From positions 124,001 through 188,000 of the forward strand of contig NSIV01000005.1 in NCBI GenBank assembly GCA_002633085.1: DNA of 64,000 nucleotides, read 5' to 3'. The position numbers were made by a program, and so were the translations under genes. Source of the stretch: Curvibacter sp. PD_MW3 (GTDB lineage Bacteria; Pseudomonadota; Gammaproteobacteria; Burkholderiales; Burkholderiaceae_C). Positions 27,295-38,884 of the stretch are shown one piece after another. The notes below the pieces were generated by a model that saw only the letters and a program-made list of their open reading frames with translations, was not told the origin of the DNA and did no database searches. Positions within the stretch are counted from its first letter, which is position 1, and every line of letters begins with the position of its first letter.

Positions 27295-28515
27295 ATGCGT
27301 TCCATTCTCGTGTTGCTGCACCGCTGGTTCGGGTTGGCCACGGCCCTGTTCCTGTTCGTGGCCGGCGCCACCGGCGGCGTGATCTCGTGGGATCACGAGC
27401 TGGACGAATGGCTCAACCCCCATCTCTACCAGACCCGGGCAGAAGGCCAGCCGCTGGACGCGCTGACGCTGGCGGCGCGGCTGGAAGCAGCCGACCCGCG
27501 CCTGCGCGTGCGTTACCTGCCGCTCCATGTGGAAGCCGGCCACAGCCTGCTGCTCATGGTTGACCCGAAGACCGACCCCGCCAGCGGCAAGCCTCATGTG
27601 CTGGGCTTCAATCAGGTCGCGCTCGACCCCGTCAGCGGCGAGGTGCTGGGCCGGCGCGAGTGGGGCAAGGTGGCGCTGGACCGCGAGAACCTGCTGCCCT
27701 TCCTCTACAAGCTGCACTACAGCCTGCACATCCCCGACGCCTTCGGCCTGCCGCTGGGCACGCTGTTCATGGGAATCGTGGCCATCGTCTGGGTGTTCGA
27801 CAGCCTAGTCGCGTTGTGGATCGCCTTTCCGAACCGGGCCGCCTGGCGCCAGTCCTTCACCTTCCGCTGGCGCACCGGCGGCTACCGCCTGGTGTTCGAC
27901 CTGCACCGCTCGGGCGGCGTCTGGCTTTTTCTGCTGGTGCTGATGCTGGCCGTGACCTCGGTGTCGATGAACCTGCGGGAGCAGGTCATGCGCCCGGTGG
28001 TGGCGTGGTTCTCCGAGCTGACACCGTCACCCTTTGCCAGCCGCACCCTGAGCGCACAGCCCATCGAACCCAAGCTCTCGGCGGCGCAGGTGCTGGTGTT
28101 GGCGCAAGCGGAGGCACAACGCCGGCAGCTCAACACGCCGGCTGGCGGCGTGTTCCTTTCCTCCGAGTTCGGCCTTTACGGTGTCGGCCTGTTCGAGGGT
28201 GACAACAGCCACGGTGACGGCGGCCTGGGCAACCCCTGGCTCTACTTCGACGCCCAGACCGGCGCACCACTCGGCGCCGATGTGCCGGGCCGTGGCACGG
28301 CGGGCGACATCTTCCTGCAAGCCATGTTCCCTCTGCACTCCGGCCGCATCCTCGGCGTGCCGGGGCGGGTGCTGATCTCGTTTTGCGGTCTGGCCGTGGC
28401 CGCCTTCAGCGTGACGGGTGTGATGATCTGGGCCAAGAAGCGACGGGCGCGGTTGAAGCAGGCTGGCAAGGTCTTATTGCCTGCCAGCAACGGTCGCCGC
28501 AAAGTGTTGACCTGA
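27295..28515 (+). CDS. PepSY-associated transmembrane protein (putative ferrisiderophore reductase)
   Basis: The 406-residue protein starts with MRSILVLLHRWFGLATALFLFVAGATGGVI, has about four membrane spans and a large periplasmic PepSY-type region. Paired histidines flank the spans (LHRWFG, LHIPDAFGLP, DLHRSGGVW, PLHSGRILG), as in PepSY_TM proteins such as FoxB/FsrB-like siderophore-iron reductases. Cotranscription with the Fur-controlled siderophore receptor supports release of iron from the siderophore in the periplasm. Confidence 0.88.
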   Translation: MRSILVLLHRWFGLATALFLFVAGATGGVISWDHELDEWLNPHLYQTRAEGQPLDALTLAARLEAADPRLRVRYLPLHVEAGHSLLLMVDPKTDPASGKPHVLGFNQVALDPVSGEVLGRREWGKVALDRENLLPFLYKLHYSLHIPDAFGLPLGTLFMGIVAIVWVFDSLVALWIAFPNRAAWRQSFTFRWRTGGYRLVFDLHRSGGVWLFLLVLMLAVTSVSMNLREQVMRPVVAWFSELTPSPFASRTLSAQPIEPKLSAAQVLVLAQAEAQRRQLNTPAGGVFLSSEFGLYGVGLFEGDNSHGDGGLGNPWLYFDAQTGAPLGADVPGRGTAGDIFLQAMFPLHSGRILGVPGRVLISFCGLAVAAFSVTGVMIWAKKRRARLKQAGKVLLPASNGRRKVLT

Positions 28516-28607
28516 CTGCGCAGGGCTTTCGTTCGCGGTTGCATAGATTGATGCAGCGTGACCGCTGGTCGTGCGCATGATGTGCGCGCATGTCATTCAG
28601 TGTATGG

Positions 28608-28629
28608 GCGGATTGCCTTCGGCATCCGC
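28608..28629. other. Hairpin in the convergent gap before ureG
   Basis: The 214-base gap (28516-28729) between the PepSY gene and the convergent ureG holds the stem GCGGAT / ATCCGC extended by GCC/GGC around TTC. There is no T-run, so it is at best a weak terminator. I see nothing else in this gap. Confidence 0.35.
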
Positions 28630-28729
28630 TTGCTTCAGACGTTAAGCGCCTGCTTTCACCGCGAGCGACCGTCCGTATTGGGCTGATAGCGGATCGTCGG
28701 ACCCCAATGCTCAGCCCAGGCTCCTAGCC

Positions 28730-29383
28730 TCAACCCTGCAACAACCCCCGTGTCTCGATGAACCGCACGACCTCATCCACCCCCGCCAGCGTCTTGAGGT
28801 TGGTCATGACAAACGGTTTAAGCCCTTGCGCGTTGGTGCGCATGCGGCGGGTGTCGGCTTCCATCACGGCGAGATCGGCGCCGACGTAAGGCGCGAGGTC
28901 GGTCTTGTTGATGACGAAGAGGTCGCTCTTGGTGATGCCGGGGCCGCCCTTGCGCGGGATCTTTTCGCCGGCGGCCACATCAATCACGTAGATCGTCAGG
29001 TCGCTCAGTTCGGGGCTGAAGGTGGCGGCCAGGTTGTCGCCGCCGGATTCGATGAACGCGATGTCGGCATCGGGGAAGTCGGCCAGCATGCGGTCGATGG
29101 CCTCCAGGTTGATGGAGGCGTCTTCGCGGATGGCGGTGTGCGGGCAGCCGCCGGTTTCCACACCCATGATGCGCTCGGCCGGCAGCGCGCCGCTGACCGT
29201 CAGCAGGCGCTGGTCTTCCTTGGTGTAGATGTCGTTGGTGATGGCCACTAGGTCGTACTGCTCACGCATGGCCTTGCACAGCATTTCCAGCAGCGTGGTC
29301 TTGCCGGAGCCGACCGGGCCGCCGATGCCCACGCGCAGCGGTGGCAGGGTCTTGGTGCGATTCGGGATGTGGTGCAGGGTCAT
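28730..29383 (-). CDS. ureG: Urease accessory GTPase UreG
   Basis: UreG is the SIMIBI GTPase that drives nickel delivery to apo-urease. The 217-residue protein has the P-loop [11 protein letters not shown], the nickel-binding CPH motif in [34 protein letters not shown] and the base-recognition [13 protein letters not shown]. It is the last gene of the urease unit, four bases after ureF. Confidence 0.97.
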   Translation of the reverse strand: MTLHHIPNRTKTLPPLRVGIGGPVGSGKTTLLEMLCKAMREQYDLVAITNDIYTKEDQRLLTVSGALPAERIMGVETGGCPHTAIREDASINLEAIDRMLADFPDADIAFIESGGDNLAATFSPELSDLTIYVIDVAAGEKIPRKGGPGITKSDLFVINKTDLAPYVGADLAVMEADTRRMRTNAQGLKPFVMTNLKTLAGVDEVVRFIETRGLLQG

Positions 29384-29387
29384 GGTG

Positions 29388-30089
29388 TCAGGAGCGGAAC
29401 AGGCGTGAATATTGGGTTTCGTGCTGGCTGGAAAGAATGGCCAGCATCGGGCTGAAGGCTTGCCAGTCGGCTTCGGGCAACTGGCCGGCATGTTCGACGG
29501 CGGCGGGAATGTCAGCCGCCAGCCGGGCCAGGATGCGCTGGCCGGCGCTCTGCCCCAGCGGCACCGATTTGATGGCGGCCTGCATCATGTTCTCGGCCCA
29601 GCCGAAGGCGTAGGCCAGCAGGCAGTCGCGCACCGGGGCTTGGGTGCTGGCGGCAGCCAGTGCAAAGGCAATGGGGTAGCTCGGCTCCAGCGCGGCGCAG
29701 GCCTGCAGTTGCGCTGGCGCCATGCCGTCGTGGTTGCGCAGCCACTCCAGGAGCGAGCGGCCCATCTGCACCGTCTGCGCCCGAATTTCGCTGGTTTCGC
29801 GTGTCTGCAGCAGCCAGCTGTTGAGTGCGCGCAGGGCGACTTGGTCGTTGGCGCGCCAGGCGCTGATGGCCCGTGCCAGCACCGGCAGGTCAGCGCGCGC
29901 CAGTGTCAGGTGTAGCTGGTCGGCCAGCCAGTCGGCTGCTTCACTTTCTGTAGCTACTCGCGCTGTATCCACGGCGGCTTCCAGCCCTTCGGAGTAGGAA
30001 AAACCGCCCACTGGCAGTGCCGGCGAGGCGAGCCAGATCAGTTGCAGCAGACTGGCGGCCGGCAGTGGTGTGTCAGTGCGCATGTCCAT
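29388..30089 (-). CDS. ureF: Urease accessory protein UreF
   Basis: UreF acts in the UreD-UreF-UreG nickel-insertion complex. The 233-residue helical protein shows [24 protein letters not shown] near the N-terminus and a C-terminal IDxxSxxHE-related ending ([16 protein letters not shown]). The start is uncertain: MDM at 30089 or MRT at 30083; both overlap the end of ureE by a few codons. A longer in-frame extension upstream would be translated from the ureE His-tail region and is not credible. Confidence 0.93.
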   Translation of the reverse strand: MDMRTDTPLPAASLLQLIWLASPALPVGGFSYSEGLEAAVDTARVATESEAADWLADQLHLTLARADLPVLARAISAWRANDQVALRALNSWLLQTRETSEIRAQTVQMGRSLLEWLRNHDGMAPAQLQACAALEPSYPIAFALAAASTQAPVRDCLLAYAFGWAENMMQAAIKSVPLGQSAGQRILARLAADIPAAVEHAGQLPEADWQAFSPMLAILSSQHETQYSRLFRS

Positions 30090-30666
30090 GATCGTGGCCA
30101 TGGCCATGGTGTTCATGCGGGTGGTCGTGGTCATGGTCGTGTGCATGCTCGTGCGGGTGCGCATGCGCCTCTTCATGGCCGTGCGCGTGGCCATGCCCAT
30201 GACTGTGGCCGCCTTGTGCATAAGCGCCGCCCTCGGGCTCGAAGGCGGCCTGCTGTTCCACCACCGTCAGGTGCATGGCGCGCAGCATGTCGGCCAGCAC
30301 GTGGTCGGGTTCGATCTTCAGGTGGTCGGGTTGCAGCTCAATGGGCACGTGTCGGTTGCCCAGGTGGTAGGCGGCGCGCGTCAGGTCGAAGGGTGTGCCG
30401 TGCTCAGTACAGGCGGTGATGCGCAGCACTGCTTGCGGTGCCGCAATCACTTGGATGAGTGAGCCGTCTTCGGCCACCAGCACGTCGCCGCCGCGCACCA
30501 CGGTGCCGCGCGGCAGGAAGATGCCCAACTCGCGGCCTAAGGAATCAGTGGCGGCAAAGCGGCTTTTCTGGCGCACGTCCCAATCAAGCTCCACCATAGC
30601 GGCGCGTTTGAGCAGCGGCGCCGCCAGGCCCTGGCCGCGCGGGATGAGTTTGGAGATCTGGAGCAT
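30073..30666 (-). CDS. ureE: Urease nickel chaperone UreE with long His-rich tail
   Basis: UreE binds Ni(II) and hands it to UreG. The 197-residue product has an N-terminal peptide-binding domain, the metal-binding domain with [13 protein letters not shown] and [13 protein letters not shown], and a C-terminal tail of about 46 residues (from about 152) containing 22 histidines, alternating with Gly, Ala, Asp and Glu. The tail suggests substantial nickel storage. It lies between ureC (2-base gap) and ureF (overlap). Confidence 0.96.
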   Translation of the reverse strand: MLQISKLIPRGQGLAAPLLKRAAMVELDWDVRQKSRFAATDSLGRELGIFLPRGTVVRGGDVLVAEDGSLIQVIAAPQAVLRITACTEHGTPFDLTRAAYHLGNRHVPIELQPDHLKIEPDHVLADMLRAMHLTVVEQQAAFEPEGGAYAQGGHSHGHGHAHGHEEAHAHPHEHAHDHDHDHPHEHHGHGHDHGHAH

Positions 30667-30668
30667 GG

Positions 30669-32411
<1,743 letters not shown>

Positions 32412-32413
32412 AG

Positions 32414-32719
32414 CTAGACTTTTCCTTGGATGAGGCCGCGAAAGCCGTACACCATGCGGTCGCCCGCGTAATCCACCAGCTCCACCGTGCGCTGCTGGCC
32501 GGGCTCAAAGCGCACCGCCAGGCCAGAAGCGATGTTCAGCCGCATGCCGCGTGCAGCAGTACGGTCGAAACCCAAGGCGCCATTGGTTTCGGCAAAGTGG
32601 TAGTGCGAGCCGACCTGGATCGGCCGGTCGCCGGTGTTCCTCACCACCAGGGTCAGGGTGCGGCGCCCGGGGTTGAGCTGGTGCGCGCCCTCATCGATCA
32701 GGAATTCGCCGGGAATCAT
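32414..32719 (-). CDS. ureB: Urease beta subunit
   Basis: The 101-residue beta subunit begins [19 protein letters not shown] and contains [22 protein letters not shown] and [17 protein letters not shown], all canonical. It packs against UreC in the urease trimer. It is two bases upstream of ureC and preceded by a small unknown gene instead of directly by ureA. Confidence 0.97.
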   Translation of the reverse strand: MIPGEFLIDEGAHQLNPGRRTLTLVVRNTGDRPIQVGSHYHFAETNGALGFDRTAARGMRLNIASGLAVRFEPGQQRTVELVDYAGDRMVYGFRGLIQGKV

Positions 32720-32726
32720 GCCGGCC

Positions 32727-32912
32727 TCACTTCCGGCCTTGCCAGATGGCCACGGCCAGCACCACACCGATGACGACAAAACCCCAGAGGTCGGTGGCGT
32801 GCCAGTGGCTGCCTTGCAGGCCGTGGCCGTCATGGGCAAAAGTGATGCTGGCGCTCATCAAATATGCGCCAGTCGCTATGAATTTGATAGCTTTTCGGAA
32901 GGTGCGCAACAT
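32727..32912 (-). CDS. Small secreted or membrane protein in the urease operon
   Basis: The 61-residue protein starts [19 protein letters not shown], with a signal-peptide-like segment ending near TFAHDG, a His-containing central part ([18 protein letters not shown]) and a C-terminal hydrophobic helix ([16 protein letters not shown]). An AGGAG ribosome site precedes the start. It sits between ureA and ureB with short gaps on both sides. I do not recognise a family; His-rich periplasmic loops suggest nickel or another metal, but this is inference. A 17-base dyad lies in its 5' coding part. Confidence 0.75.
   Translation of the reverse strand: MLRTFRKAIKFIATGAYLMSASITFAHDGHGLQGSHWHATDLWGFVVIGVVLAVAIWQGRK
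32875..32891. repeat. 17-base dyad GCTAT-N7-ATAGC
   Basis: GCTATGAATTTGATAGC lies near the 5' end of the small urease-operon gene, within its signal-peptide codons. It is the most symmetrical of the four copies in the window. Confidence 0.6.
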
Positions 32913-32934
32913 AAGAGCTCCTGTCGGTGGGTGA

Positions 32935-33237
32935 TCAAACAATGGGCTGGTGCACGGTGACGAGCTTGGTGCCGTCGGGGAAGGTGGCTTCCACCTGGAT
33001 GTCGGGGATCATCTCGGCAATGCCATCCATCACGTCGTTGCGCGTGAGCAGGGTGCGTCCTTCGCTCATGAGCTGGGCCACGGTCTTGCCATCGCGTGCG
33101 CCCTCCATCACGGCGGCACTGATGTAGGCCACCGCCTCCGGGTAGTTGAGCTTGAGGCCGCGCGCACGGCGGCGCTCGGCCAGCAGGGCGGCGGTGAACA
33201 GCAGCAGCTTGTCTTTTTCACGGGGCGTTAGTTCCAT
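32935..33237 (-). CDS. ureA: Urease gamma subunit
   Basis: The 100-residue gamma subunit begins [23 protein letters not shown] and contains [31 protein letters not shown] and [18 protein letters not shown], all canonical. It is the first urease structural gene of the block; ureD, usually just upstream, is absent. A hairpin lies about 30 bases before the start. Confidence 0.98.
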   Translation of the reverse strand: MELTPREKDKLLLFTAALLAERRRARGLKLNYPEAVAYISAAVMEGARDGKTVAQLMSEGRTLLTRNDVMDGIAEMIPDIQVEATFPDGTKLVTVHQPIV

Positions 33238-33266
33238 ATCGCTTCGCTTCAAATTCAAAATCAGAC

Positions 33267-33294
33267 CGTTCGGCCGCAAAAGCCGGCCGAACGC
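33267..33294 (-). other. Hairpin upstream of ureA
   Basis: CGTTCGGCCG and CGGCCGAACG form a perfect 10-base stem with an 8-base loop (33267-33294). Read on the minus strand it is followed by TCTGATTTTGAATTTG, a moderately T-rich run. It may end transcripts from the amide genes or act as an attenuator before ureA. Confidence 0.5.
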
Positions 33295-33434
33295 GGGGCG
33301 TGAGTTCCATGGCGTGGCCGTTCGAGTCTGACGCAGGCTATGCAATAGCCGTGCCGCTGCACAAGGCATCCGTCATGTGCGGGTACGGGGCCGGTGGTGG
33401 CGCGCTACAGCGGGCGGGAAGCAGGACGCAATAA

Positions 33435-33467
33435 GGTGGTGCATGCGACCGTGCGTCATGCACCACC
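33435..33467 (-). terminator. Hairpin after the amidase gene
   Basis: GGTGGTGCATG and CATGCACCACC form a perfect 11-base stem with an 11-base loop, starting 18 bases after the amiE stop. On the minus strand it is followed only by TTATTG, so termination would be partial or the hairpin may protect the upstream mRNA. The rest of the 247-base gap to ureA holds only the second hairpin. Confidence 0.5.
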
Positions 33468-33484
33468 ATGAGGCGCGGCCAGCG

Positions 33485-34519
33485 TTACGGTGTGCCGGCC
33501 GGGTTGGGGATGCCCGGGATCGGGCATTCTTCGGTGCCGACCATCGGGCGCGTGAGGGCCTCCACCTGCTTTTGCGTGCCTTCCGGGTCCTTCACCCACT
33601 GGGCGTAGAAGTCGTAGGGGCAGGCCGCCACGCCCTTGTTGCCTTCGCCGGAGTTGATCTTGCCGGTGTAGCCGCGGTGCAGCAGCTTGAACAGGTGGTT
33701 CTCCGACTGCGCGTTCTTGCGGAAGTCGCGGATCAGGTGCTTGCTCAGTGCCGCGTACTGCACACCGTTGTCTTCTTCGCCGCATTCGCCCAGGGTGCGG
33801 CCGTCGAAGCCGATGATGGCGCTGTGGCCGAAGTAACTGTAGACGCCGTCGAAGCCTGCGGCATTGGCCACCGCCACGTACGTGTTGTTGGCCCAGGCCA
33901 TCGCCTTGGCCATCAGCACCTGCTGGTCCTTGGCTGGGTACATGTAACCCTGGCAGCGCACGATCAGTTCGGCGCCTTTCATGGCACAGTCGCGCCAGAT
34001 CTCGGGGTAGTTGCCGTCGTCGCAGATGATCAGGCTGACCTTCAGACCCTTGGGGCCATCCGACACATAGGTGGTGTCGCCCGGGTACCAGCCCTCGATC
34101 GGCGTCCACGGCATGATCTTGCGGTACTTCTGCACGATCTCGCCCTGGTCGTTCATCAGGATCAGCGTGTTGTAGGGCACCTTCTTCGGGTGCTCCTCAT
34201 GCCGCTCGCCGGTGAGCGAGAACACGCCCCAGACCTTGGCCTTGCGACAGGCCTCGGCAAAGATAGCGGTCTCCTCGCCGGGGATGGTGGCCGCAGTCTC
34301 CATCATCTCCTTGGCGTCGTACATGATGCCGTGCGTGCTGTACTCGGGGAAGATCACCAGGTCCATGCCGGGCAGGCCGGTCTTCATGCCAACCACCATG
34401 TCGGCGATCTTGCGTGCATTGGCCAGCACCTCGGCCTTGGTGTGCAGGCGCGGCATCTTGTAGTTGACGACGGCAACGCCGACGGTGTCGTTGCTGCTCG
34501 AGATATCTCCGTGATTCAT
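33485..34519 (-). CDS. amiE: Aliphatic amidase
   Basis: AmiE hydrolyses short aliphatic amides (acetamide, propionamide) to acid plus ammonia. The 344-residue nitrilase-superfamily protein is closely similar to known AmiE from its N-terminus ([20 protein letters not shown]) on. The catalytic Glu-Lys-Cys triad is seen in [11 protein letters not shown] (E59), QKYRKIMPW (K134) and [12 protein letters not shown] (C166). Length matches the family (about 345). It lies 9 bases downstream of the FmdB gene in the urea/amide block. Confidence 0.95.
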   Translation of the reverse strand: MNHGDISSSNDTVGVAVVNYKMPRLHTKAEVLANARKIADMVVGMKTGLPGMDLVIFPEYSTHGIMYDAKEMMETAATIPGEETAIFAEACRKAKVWGVFSLTGERHEEHPKKVPYNTLILMNDQGEIVQKYRKIMPWTPIEGWYPGDTTYVSDGPKGLKVSLIICDDGNYPEIWRDCAMKGAELIVRCQGYMYPAKDQQVLMAKAMAWANNTYVAVANAAGFDGVYSYFGHSAIIGFDGRTLGECGEEDNGVQYAALSKHLIRDFRKNAQSENHLFKLLHRGYTGKINSGEGNKGVAACPYDFYAQWVKDPEGTQKQVEALTRPMVGTEECPIPGIPNPAGTP

Positions 34520-34528
34520 GAAAAACTC

Positions 34529-34879
34529 CTAATGGCTGATCATCCAGGGGCGCTTGGATGGGAAGGTCTTGGCCCCACTGGGGGCAGTGACCGTGGCCCC
34601 GCGTTTGCTGCCGCTGGAACAACACCCACAACCCGCCGGGTGCTTGAGCCGCCCGTACGAGCCGTCCCGCGAGGAGCGCGGCGCATGGGACGCCCGCTCG
34701 TTGGTCTCGTGCGCGCGGCGTGTCTCGCTGCTCAGGCAGGCCAGACGCGGTGCGGCTACGAACACACGCGTGGAGGCGGTGCCGCAGTCCGGGCAGGCGC
34801 AGGGCTCGTTGCGTTGTGCCAGGCTGCGCAGGGTTTCAAACCCTCCGCAGCTCGGGCACGCATAGTCATAGGTCGGCAT
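34529..34879 (-). CDS. fmdB: FmdB-type zinc ribbon protein
   Basis: The 116-residue protein starts MPTYDYACPSCGGFETLRSLAQRNEPCACPDCG, two CxxC knuckles forming the FmdB/putative regulatory zinc ribbon. The C-terminal half is basic and low-complexity and holds a second Cys cluster (GCGCCSSG). FmdB was named as a possible regulator of formamidase expression; the mechanism is not established. It lies between fmdA and amiE, as in other fmd loci. Confidence 0.88.
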   Translation of the reverse strand: MPTYDYACPSCGGFETLRSLAQRNEPCACPDCGTASTRVFVAAPRLACLSSETRRAHETNERASHAPRSSRDGSYGRLKHPAGCGCCSSGSKRGATVTAPSGAKTFPSKRPWMISH

Positions 34880-34894
34880 ACGCGTGCTCCCGGC

Positions 34895-36127
34895 TTATTT
34901 GACGTCGGGCGAGATCGGCATCTGCACGCTGCCGTCGAGCATCTTGATCGGGCCGGCGGCCGTCGGGTTGATGTCGAACTCGAAGATCTCGGTCGGTAGC
35001 CAGAGCGTGGCGCAGGCGTTGGGCACGTCCACCACGCCGCTGATGTGGCCCTGTACCGGTGCCGTACCCAGGATGGAATAAGCCTGGGCGCCGCTGTAGC
35101 CGAACTTCTTCAGGTACTCGATGGCGTTCAGGCAGGCTTGGCGGTAGGCGACGTTGACGTCCAGGTAATGCTGCTTGCCTTGCTCGTCGACCGAGATGCC
35201 TTCGAAGATCAGGTAGTCCTTGTAGTTGGGCGTCATCGGGCTCGGCTTGAACACCGGGTTCTTGATGCCGTACTTGGCCATGCCGCCCTTGATCAGGTTC
35301 ACGCGCATGTGCACCCAGCCGGCCATCTCGATGGCGCCGCAGAAGGTGATCTCGCCGTCGCCCTGGCTGAAGTGCAGGTCACCCACACTCAGGCCGGCAC
35401 CATCCACATAGACCGGGAAGTAGACCTTGGAGCCGCGCGACAGGTCCTTGATGTCGCAGTTGCCGCCGTGTTCGCGCGGCGGCACGGTGCGGGCGCCCTC
35501 GGCAGCAGCCTTGGCCTTGGCCTCGCCGCTGAGCTTGCCCATGTGGGCGGTGGCGGCAAAGGGCGGGTTGGCCAGGCCGGGCACACGGTCCGGGTCGGTG
35601 GCCAGCAGTTCAGCTTCGCGCGCGTTCCAGGCGTCGAGCATCTTCTTGTCGGGCAGGCAGCCGATCAGGCCGGGGTGGATCAGGCCGGCGTATTCGACGC
35701 CGGGCACGTGACGGCTCTTGGTGAACATGCCGTTGAAGTCCCAGATCGACTTCTGCGCCAGCGGGAAGTGGTCGGTCAGGAAGCCGCCACCGTTTTTCTT
35801 GCTGAAGAAACCGTTGAAGCCCCAGGGGCTCTCGTCTTTGGCGCCGATGTCCAGCAGGTCCACCACCAGCAGGTCGCCGGGCTCGGCGCCCTTCACGCCC
35901 ACCGGGCCGGACAGGAAGTGGACGATGGACAGGTCGATGTCGCGCACGTCGTCCGCGCTGTCGTTGTTCTTGATGAAGCCGCCGGTCCAGTCGTAGGTCT
36001 CCAGGATGAAGTCGTCGCCGGGGTTGACCCAGCAGGCCATCGGCACATCCGGGTGCCAGCGGTTGTGGACCTGTTCGTTCTGGTAAGCAGATTGCTTGAG
36101 GTCGACTTTGATGAGGGTTTCAGCCAT
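34895..36127 (-). CDS. fmdA: Formamidase (acetamidase/formamidase family)
   Basis: FmdA hydrolyses formamide (and less well other short amides) to formate and ammonia. The 410-residue product shows VHNRWHPDVPMACWVNPGDDFILETYDWTGGFIKNNDSADDVR at the N-terminus and KVYFPVYVDGAGLSVGDLHFSQGDGEITFCGAIEM mid-protein, both typical. It sits just downstream of urtE on the same strand, so ammonia release is coupled to amide uptake. Confidence 0.95.
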   Translation of the reverse strand: MAETLIKVDLKQSAYQNEQVHNRWHPDVPMACWVNPGDDFILETYDWTGGFIKNNDSADDVRDIDLSIVHFLSGPVGVKGAEPGDLLVVDLLDIGAKDESPWGFNGFFSKKNGGGFLTDHFPLAQKSIWDFNGMFTKSRHVPGVEYAGLIHPGLIGCLPDKKMLDAWNAREAELLATDPDRVPGLANPPFAATAHMGKLSGEAKAKAAAEGARTVPPREHGGNCDIKDLSRGSKVYFPVYVDGAGLSVGDLHFSQGDGEITFCGAIEMAGWVHMRVNLIKGGMAKYGIKNPVFKPSPMTPNYKDYLIFEGISVDEQGKQHYLDVNVAYRQACLNAIEYLKKFGYSGAQAYSILGTAPVQGHISGVVDVPNACATLWLPTEIFEFDINPTAAGPIKMLDGSVQMPISPDVK

Positions 36128-36184
36128 GGTGCTACTCCTTGAAGGCGAGGGACAAAAAAATAGGTGATGAATCGGTGGATAGGG

Positions 36185-36874
36185 TCAGACCGAGAGGTAG
36201 GACTTGATGCGGTTGACATCGGTCTGCGCGCGCAGCGTTTCGTGCACCAGGCGGCCGCCTTCGATCACGAACAGCCGGTCGGCTACGTCCATGGCGAACG
36301 ACAGCACCTGCTCGGAGACGACGATGGTGATCTCGCGCAGCTTGCGGATCTCGTTGAGCGCTTTCGCGATGTCCTTGATGATGGACGGCTGGATGCCTTC
36401 GGTCGGCTCGTCCAGCAGCAGCACCTTGGGGTCGGTCACCAGCGCGCGGGCAATCGCCAGCTGTTGCTGTTGCCCGCCCGACAGGTTGCCGCCCTTGCGT
36501 CGGCGCATGTCCCACAGCACCGGGAACAGCGCGTAGATCTCGTCCGGGATCTGCTTGGTTTTCGAGTTCTCCAGGCCGGTCTGGATGTTCTCTTCCACAG
36601 TGAGGGTGGGGAAGATCATGCGGCCCTGCGGCACGTAGGCAATGCCCTTGGCGACGCGGCGGTAGCTTTCGTCCTTCGAGACATCCTGGCCGGCCACCTC
36701 GATCTGGCCGGACTTGAGCGGCAGCACGCCCATCAGGCCCTTGAACAGCGTGGTCTTGCCCATGCCGTTGCGGCCCATGATGGCGATGGTTTCGTTCGTG
36801 CGGCCCTCAAAAGAGATGCCGTGCAAGGCTTCACTCTGGCCGTAGGCCACGAACATGTCGTTGACTTTGAGCAT
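36185..36874 (-). CDS. urtE: Urea/short-chain amide ABC transporter ATPase UrtE
   Basis: The 229-residue ABC ATPase of the LivF group has Walker A GRNGMGKTTL, signature LSGGQQQQLAIARALVTDPKVLLLDEPTEGIQP (Walker B included) and an H-loop Ser variant at IVVSEQ. It energises uptake through UrtBC. Whether urea or amides are the main substrate cannot be decided; the linked fmdA and amiE point to both. Confidence 0.93.
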   Translation of the reverse strand: MLKVNDMFVAYGQSEALHGISFEGRTNETIAIMGRNGMGKTTLFKGLMGVLPLKSGQIEVAGQDVSKDESYRRVAKGIAYVPQGRMIFPTLTVEENIQTGLENSKTKQIPDEIYALFPVLWDMRRRKGGNLSGGQQQQLAIARALVTDPKVLLLDEPTEGIQPSIIKDIAKALNEIRKLREITIVVSEQVLSFAMDVADRLFVIEGGRLVHETLRAQTDVNRIKSYLSV

Positions 36875-36892
36875 GGTGTTTCTCCTGTGAAA

Positions 36893-37636
<744 letters not shown>

Positions 37637-37659
37637 GGTGTGCTCCTGGTGAACTCGGT

Positions 37660-38856
37660 TCAGGCGGCCTGTCCGCTCACGTGGCCGGGCAGGGAGGTGT
37701 TGGCGGTATGGGCCGGTGCATCCGAGGCATCGAGGGCGGCGTCAGCCTTCACGGCGCGTTGGATGGCCAGGCGTTCGGCCTGCTTACGTTTCCACCAGGG
37801 CACGACCTTCTGGCTCCACACGCCGGCCAGTCCGTCGGGGAGGGCCATGGTCACGCCAATGAAGAGCGCGGCCATCAGGAACAGCCAGAGGTCGGGGAAG
37901 CTCTCGGAGAAGTAGGTCTTGCCGAAGTTCACCAAGAGCGTGCCGTAGACCGCGCCCACCAGGCTCATGCGCCCGCCCACGGCGGCGTAGATCACCATCT
38001 CGATCGAGGGCACGATGCCGACGAAGGACGGCGACATGAAACCCACCTGCAGCGTGAACAGCGCGCCGCCGATGCCCGACAGCGCGGCGGCCAGGCAGAA
38101 CACGAAGACCTTGAAGCTGGCCACGTCGTAGCCGGAGAAGCGCACGCGGTCTTCCTTGTCGCGCATGGCCAGCAGCAGCGTGCCGAGCTTGCTCTTCTGG
38201 ATCCACAGGCACAGCAGCACGCTGCCCAGTAGCATGGCACTGCAGACGTAGTACAGGATGTACTTGGCGCTGTCGGTGCGGATGTCCCAGCCCAGCAGGG
38301 TCTTGAGGTCGGTCATGCCGTTGACACCACCCGTGAAACCCTGCTGGCCGATGATCAGCACCGTCAGGATCAGCGCCACGGCCTGCGTGATGATGGCGAA
38401 GTACACGCCGCCCACGCGCCGCTTGAACATGGCGTAGCTGATGATGAAGGCCAGCAGCGTGGGGATGGCGATGACGGCGATCAGCGCGAACGGCAGGTGC
38501 TCGAACGGCTTCCACCAGATGGGCAGAGCGGTGAGCTGGTTCCAGTCCATGAAGTCCGGGATGCCGGGGGTGGACTGGATCTTGGTGGTGATGGGGTCGG
38601 ACGCTTCCAGCTTGAGGAACATGGCCATGGCGTAGCCGCCCAGGCCGAAGAAGACGCCTTGGCCCAGGCTCAGGATGCCGCCGTAGCCCCAGACCATCAC
38701 CAGCCCGAGGGCGACGAAGCCGTAGGTCAGGTACTTGCCCACCAGGTTGAGACGGAAGATGTCGAAGGCGAGCGGGAAAACCACCAGCAGCAGCATCGCC
38801 AGCAGGGCCACGCTGCCCAAGCCTTTTTTGTTGATCCAGGTCGTGAGGTTGTTCAT
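37660..38856 (-). CDS. urtC: Urea/short-chain amide ABC transporter permease UrtC
   Basis: The 398-residue LivM-type permease has about ten membrane spans, with the family features GYGGILSLGQGVFFGLGGYAMAMFLKLE and GGRMSLVGAVYGTLLVNFGKTYFSESFPDLW. The C-terminal 40 residues after the last span are cytoplasmic and basic, then Ala-rich. It pairs with UrtB to form the channel. Confidence 0.93.
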   Translation of the reverse strand: MNNLTTWINKKGLGSVALLAMLLLVVFPLAFDIFRLNLVGKYLTYGFVALGLVMVWGYGGILSLGQGVFFGLGGYAMAMFLKLEASDPITTKIQSTPGIPDFMDWNQLTALPIWWKPFEHLPFALIAVIAIPTLLAFIISYAMFKRRVGGVYFAIITQAVALILTVLIIGQQGFTGGVNGMTDLKTLLGWDIRTDSAKYILYYVCSAMLLGSVLLCLWIQKSKLGTLLLAMRDKEDRVRFSGYDVASFKVFVFCLAAALSGIGGALFTLQVGFMSPSFVGIVPSIEMVIYAAVGGRMSLVGAVYGTLLVNFGKTYFSESFPDLWLFLMAALFIGVTMALPDGLAGVWSQKVVPWWKRKQAERLAIQRAVKADAALDASDAPAHTANTSLPGHVSGQAA

Positions 38857-38884
38857 GGTGTTACTCCGTTGTGTTGCGGGCCGA

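Noticed and set aside
25048-27729. Long open frame on the minus strand opposite the TonB receptor gene
   Set aside because: Low-complexity Val/Gln/Ala/His translation with no recognisable domain; the plus strand encodes a clear receptor with signal peptide and plug.
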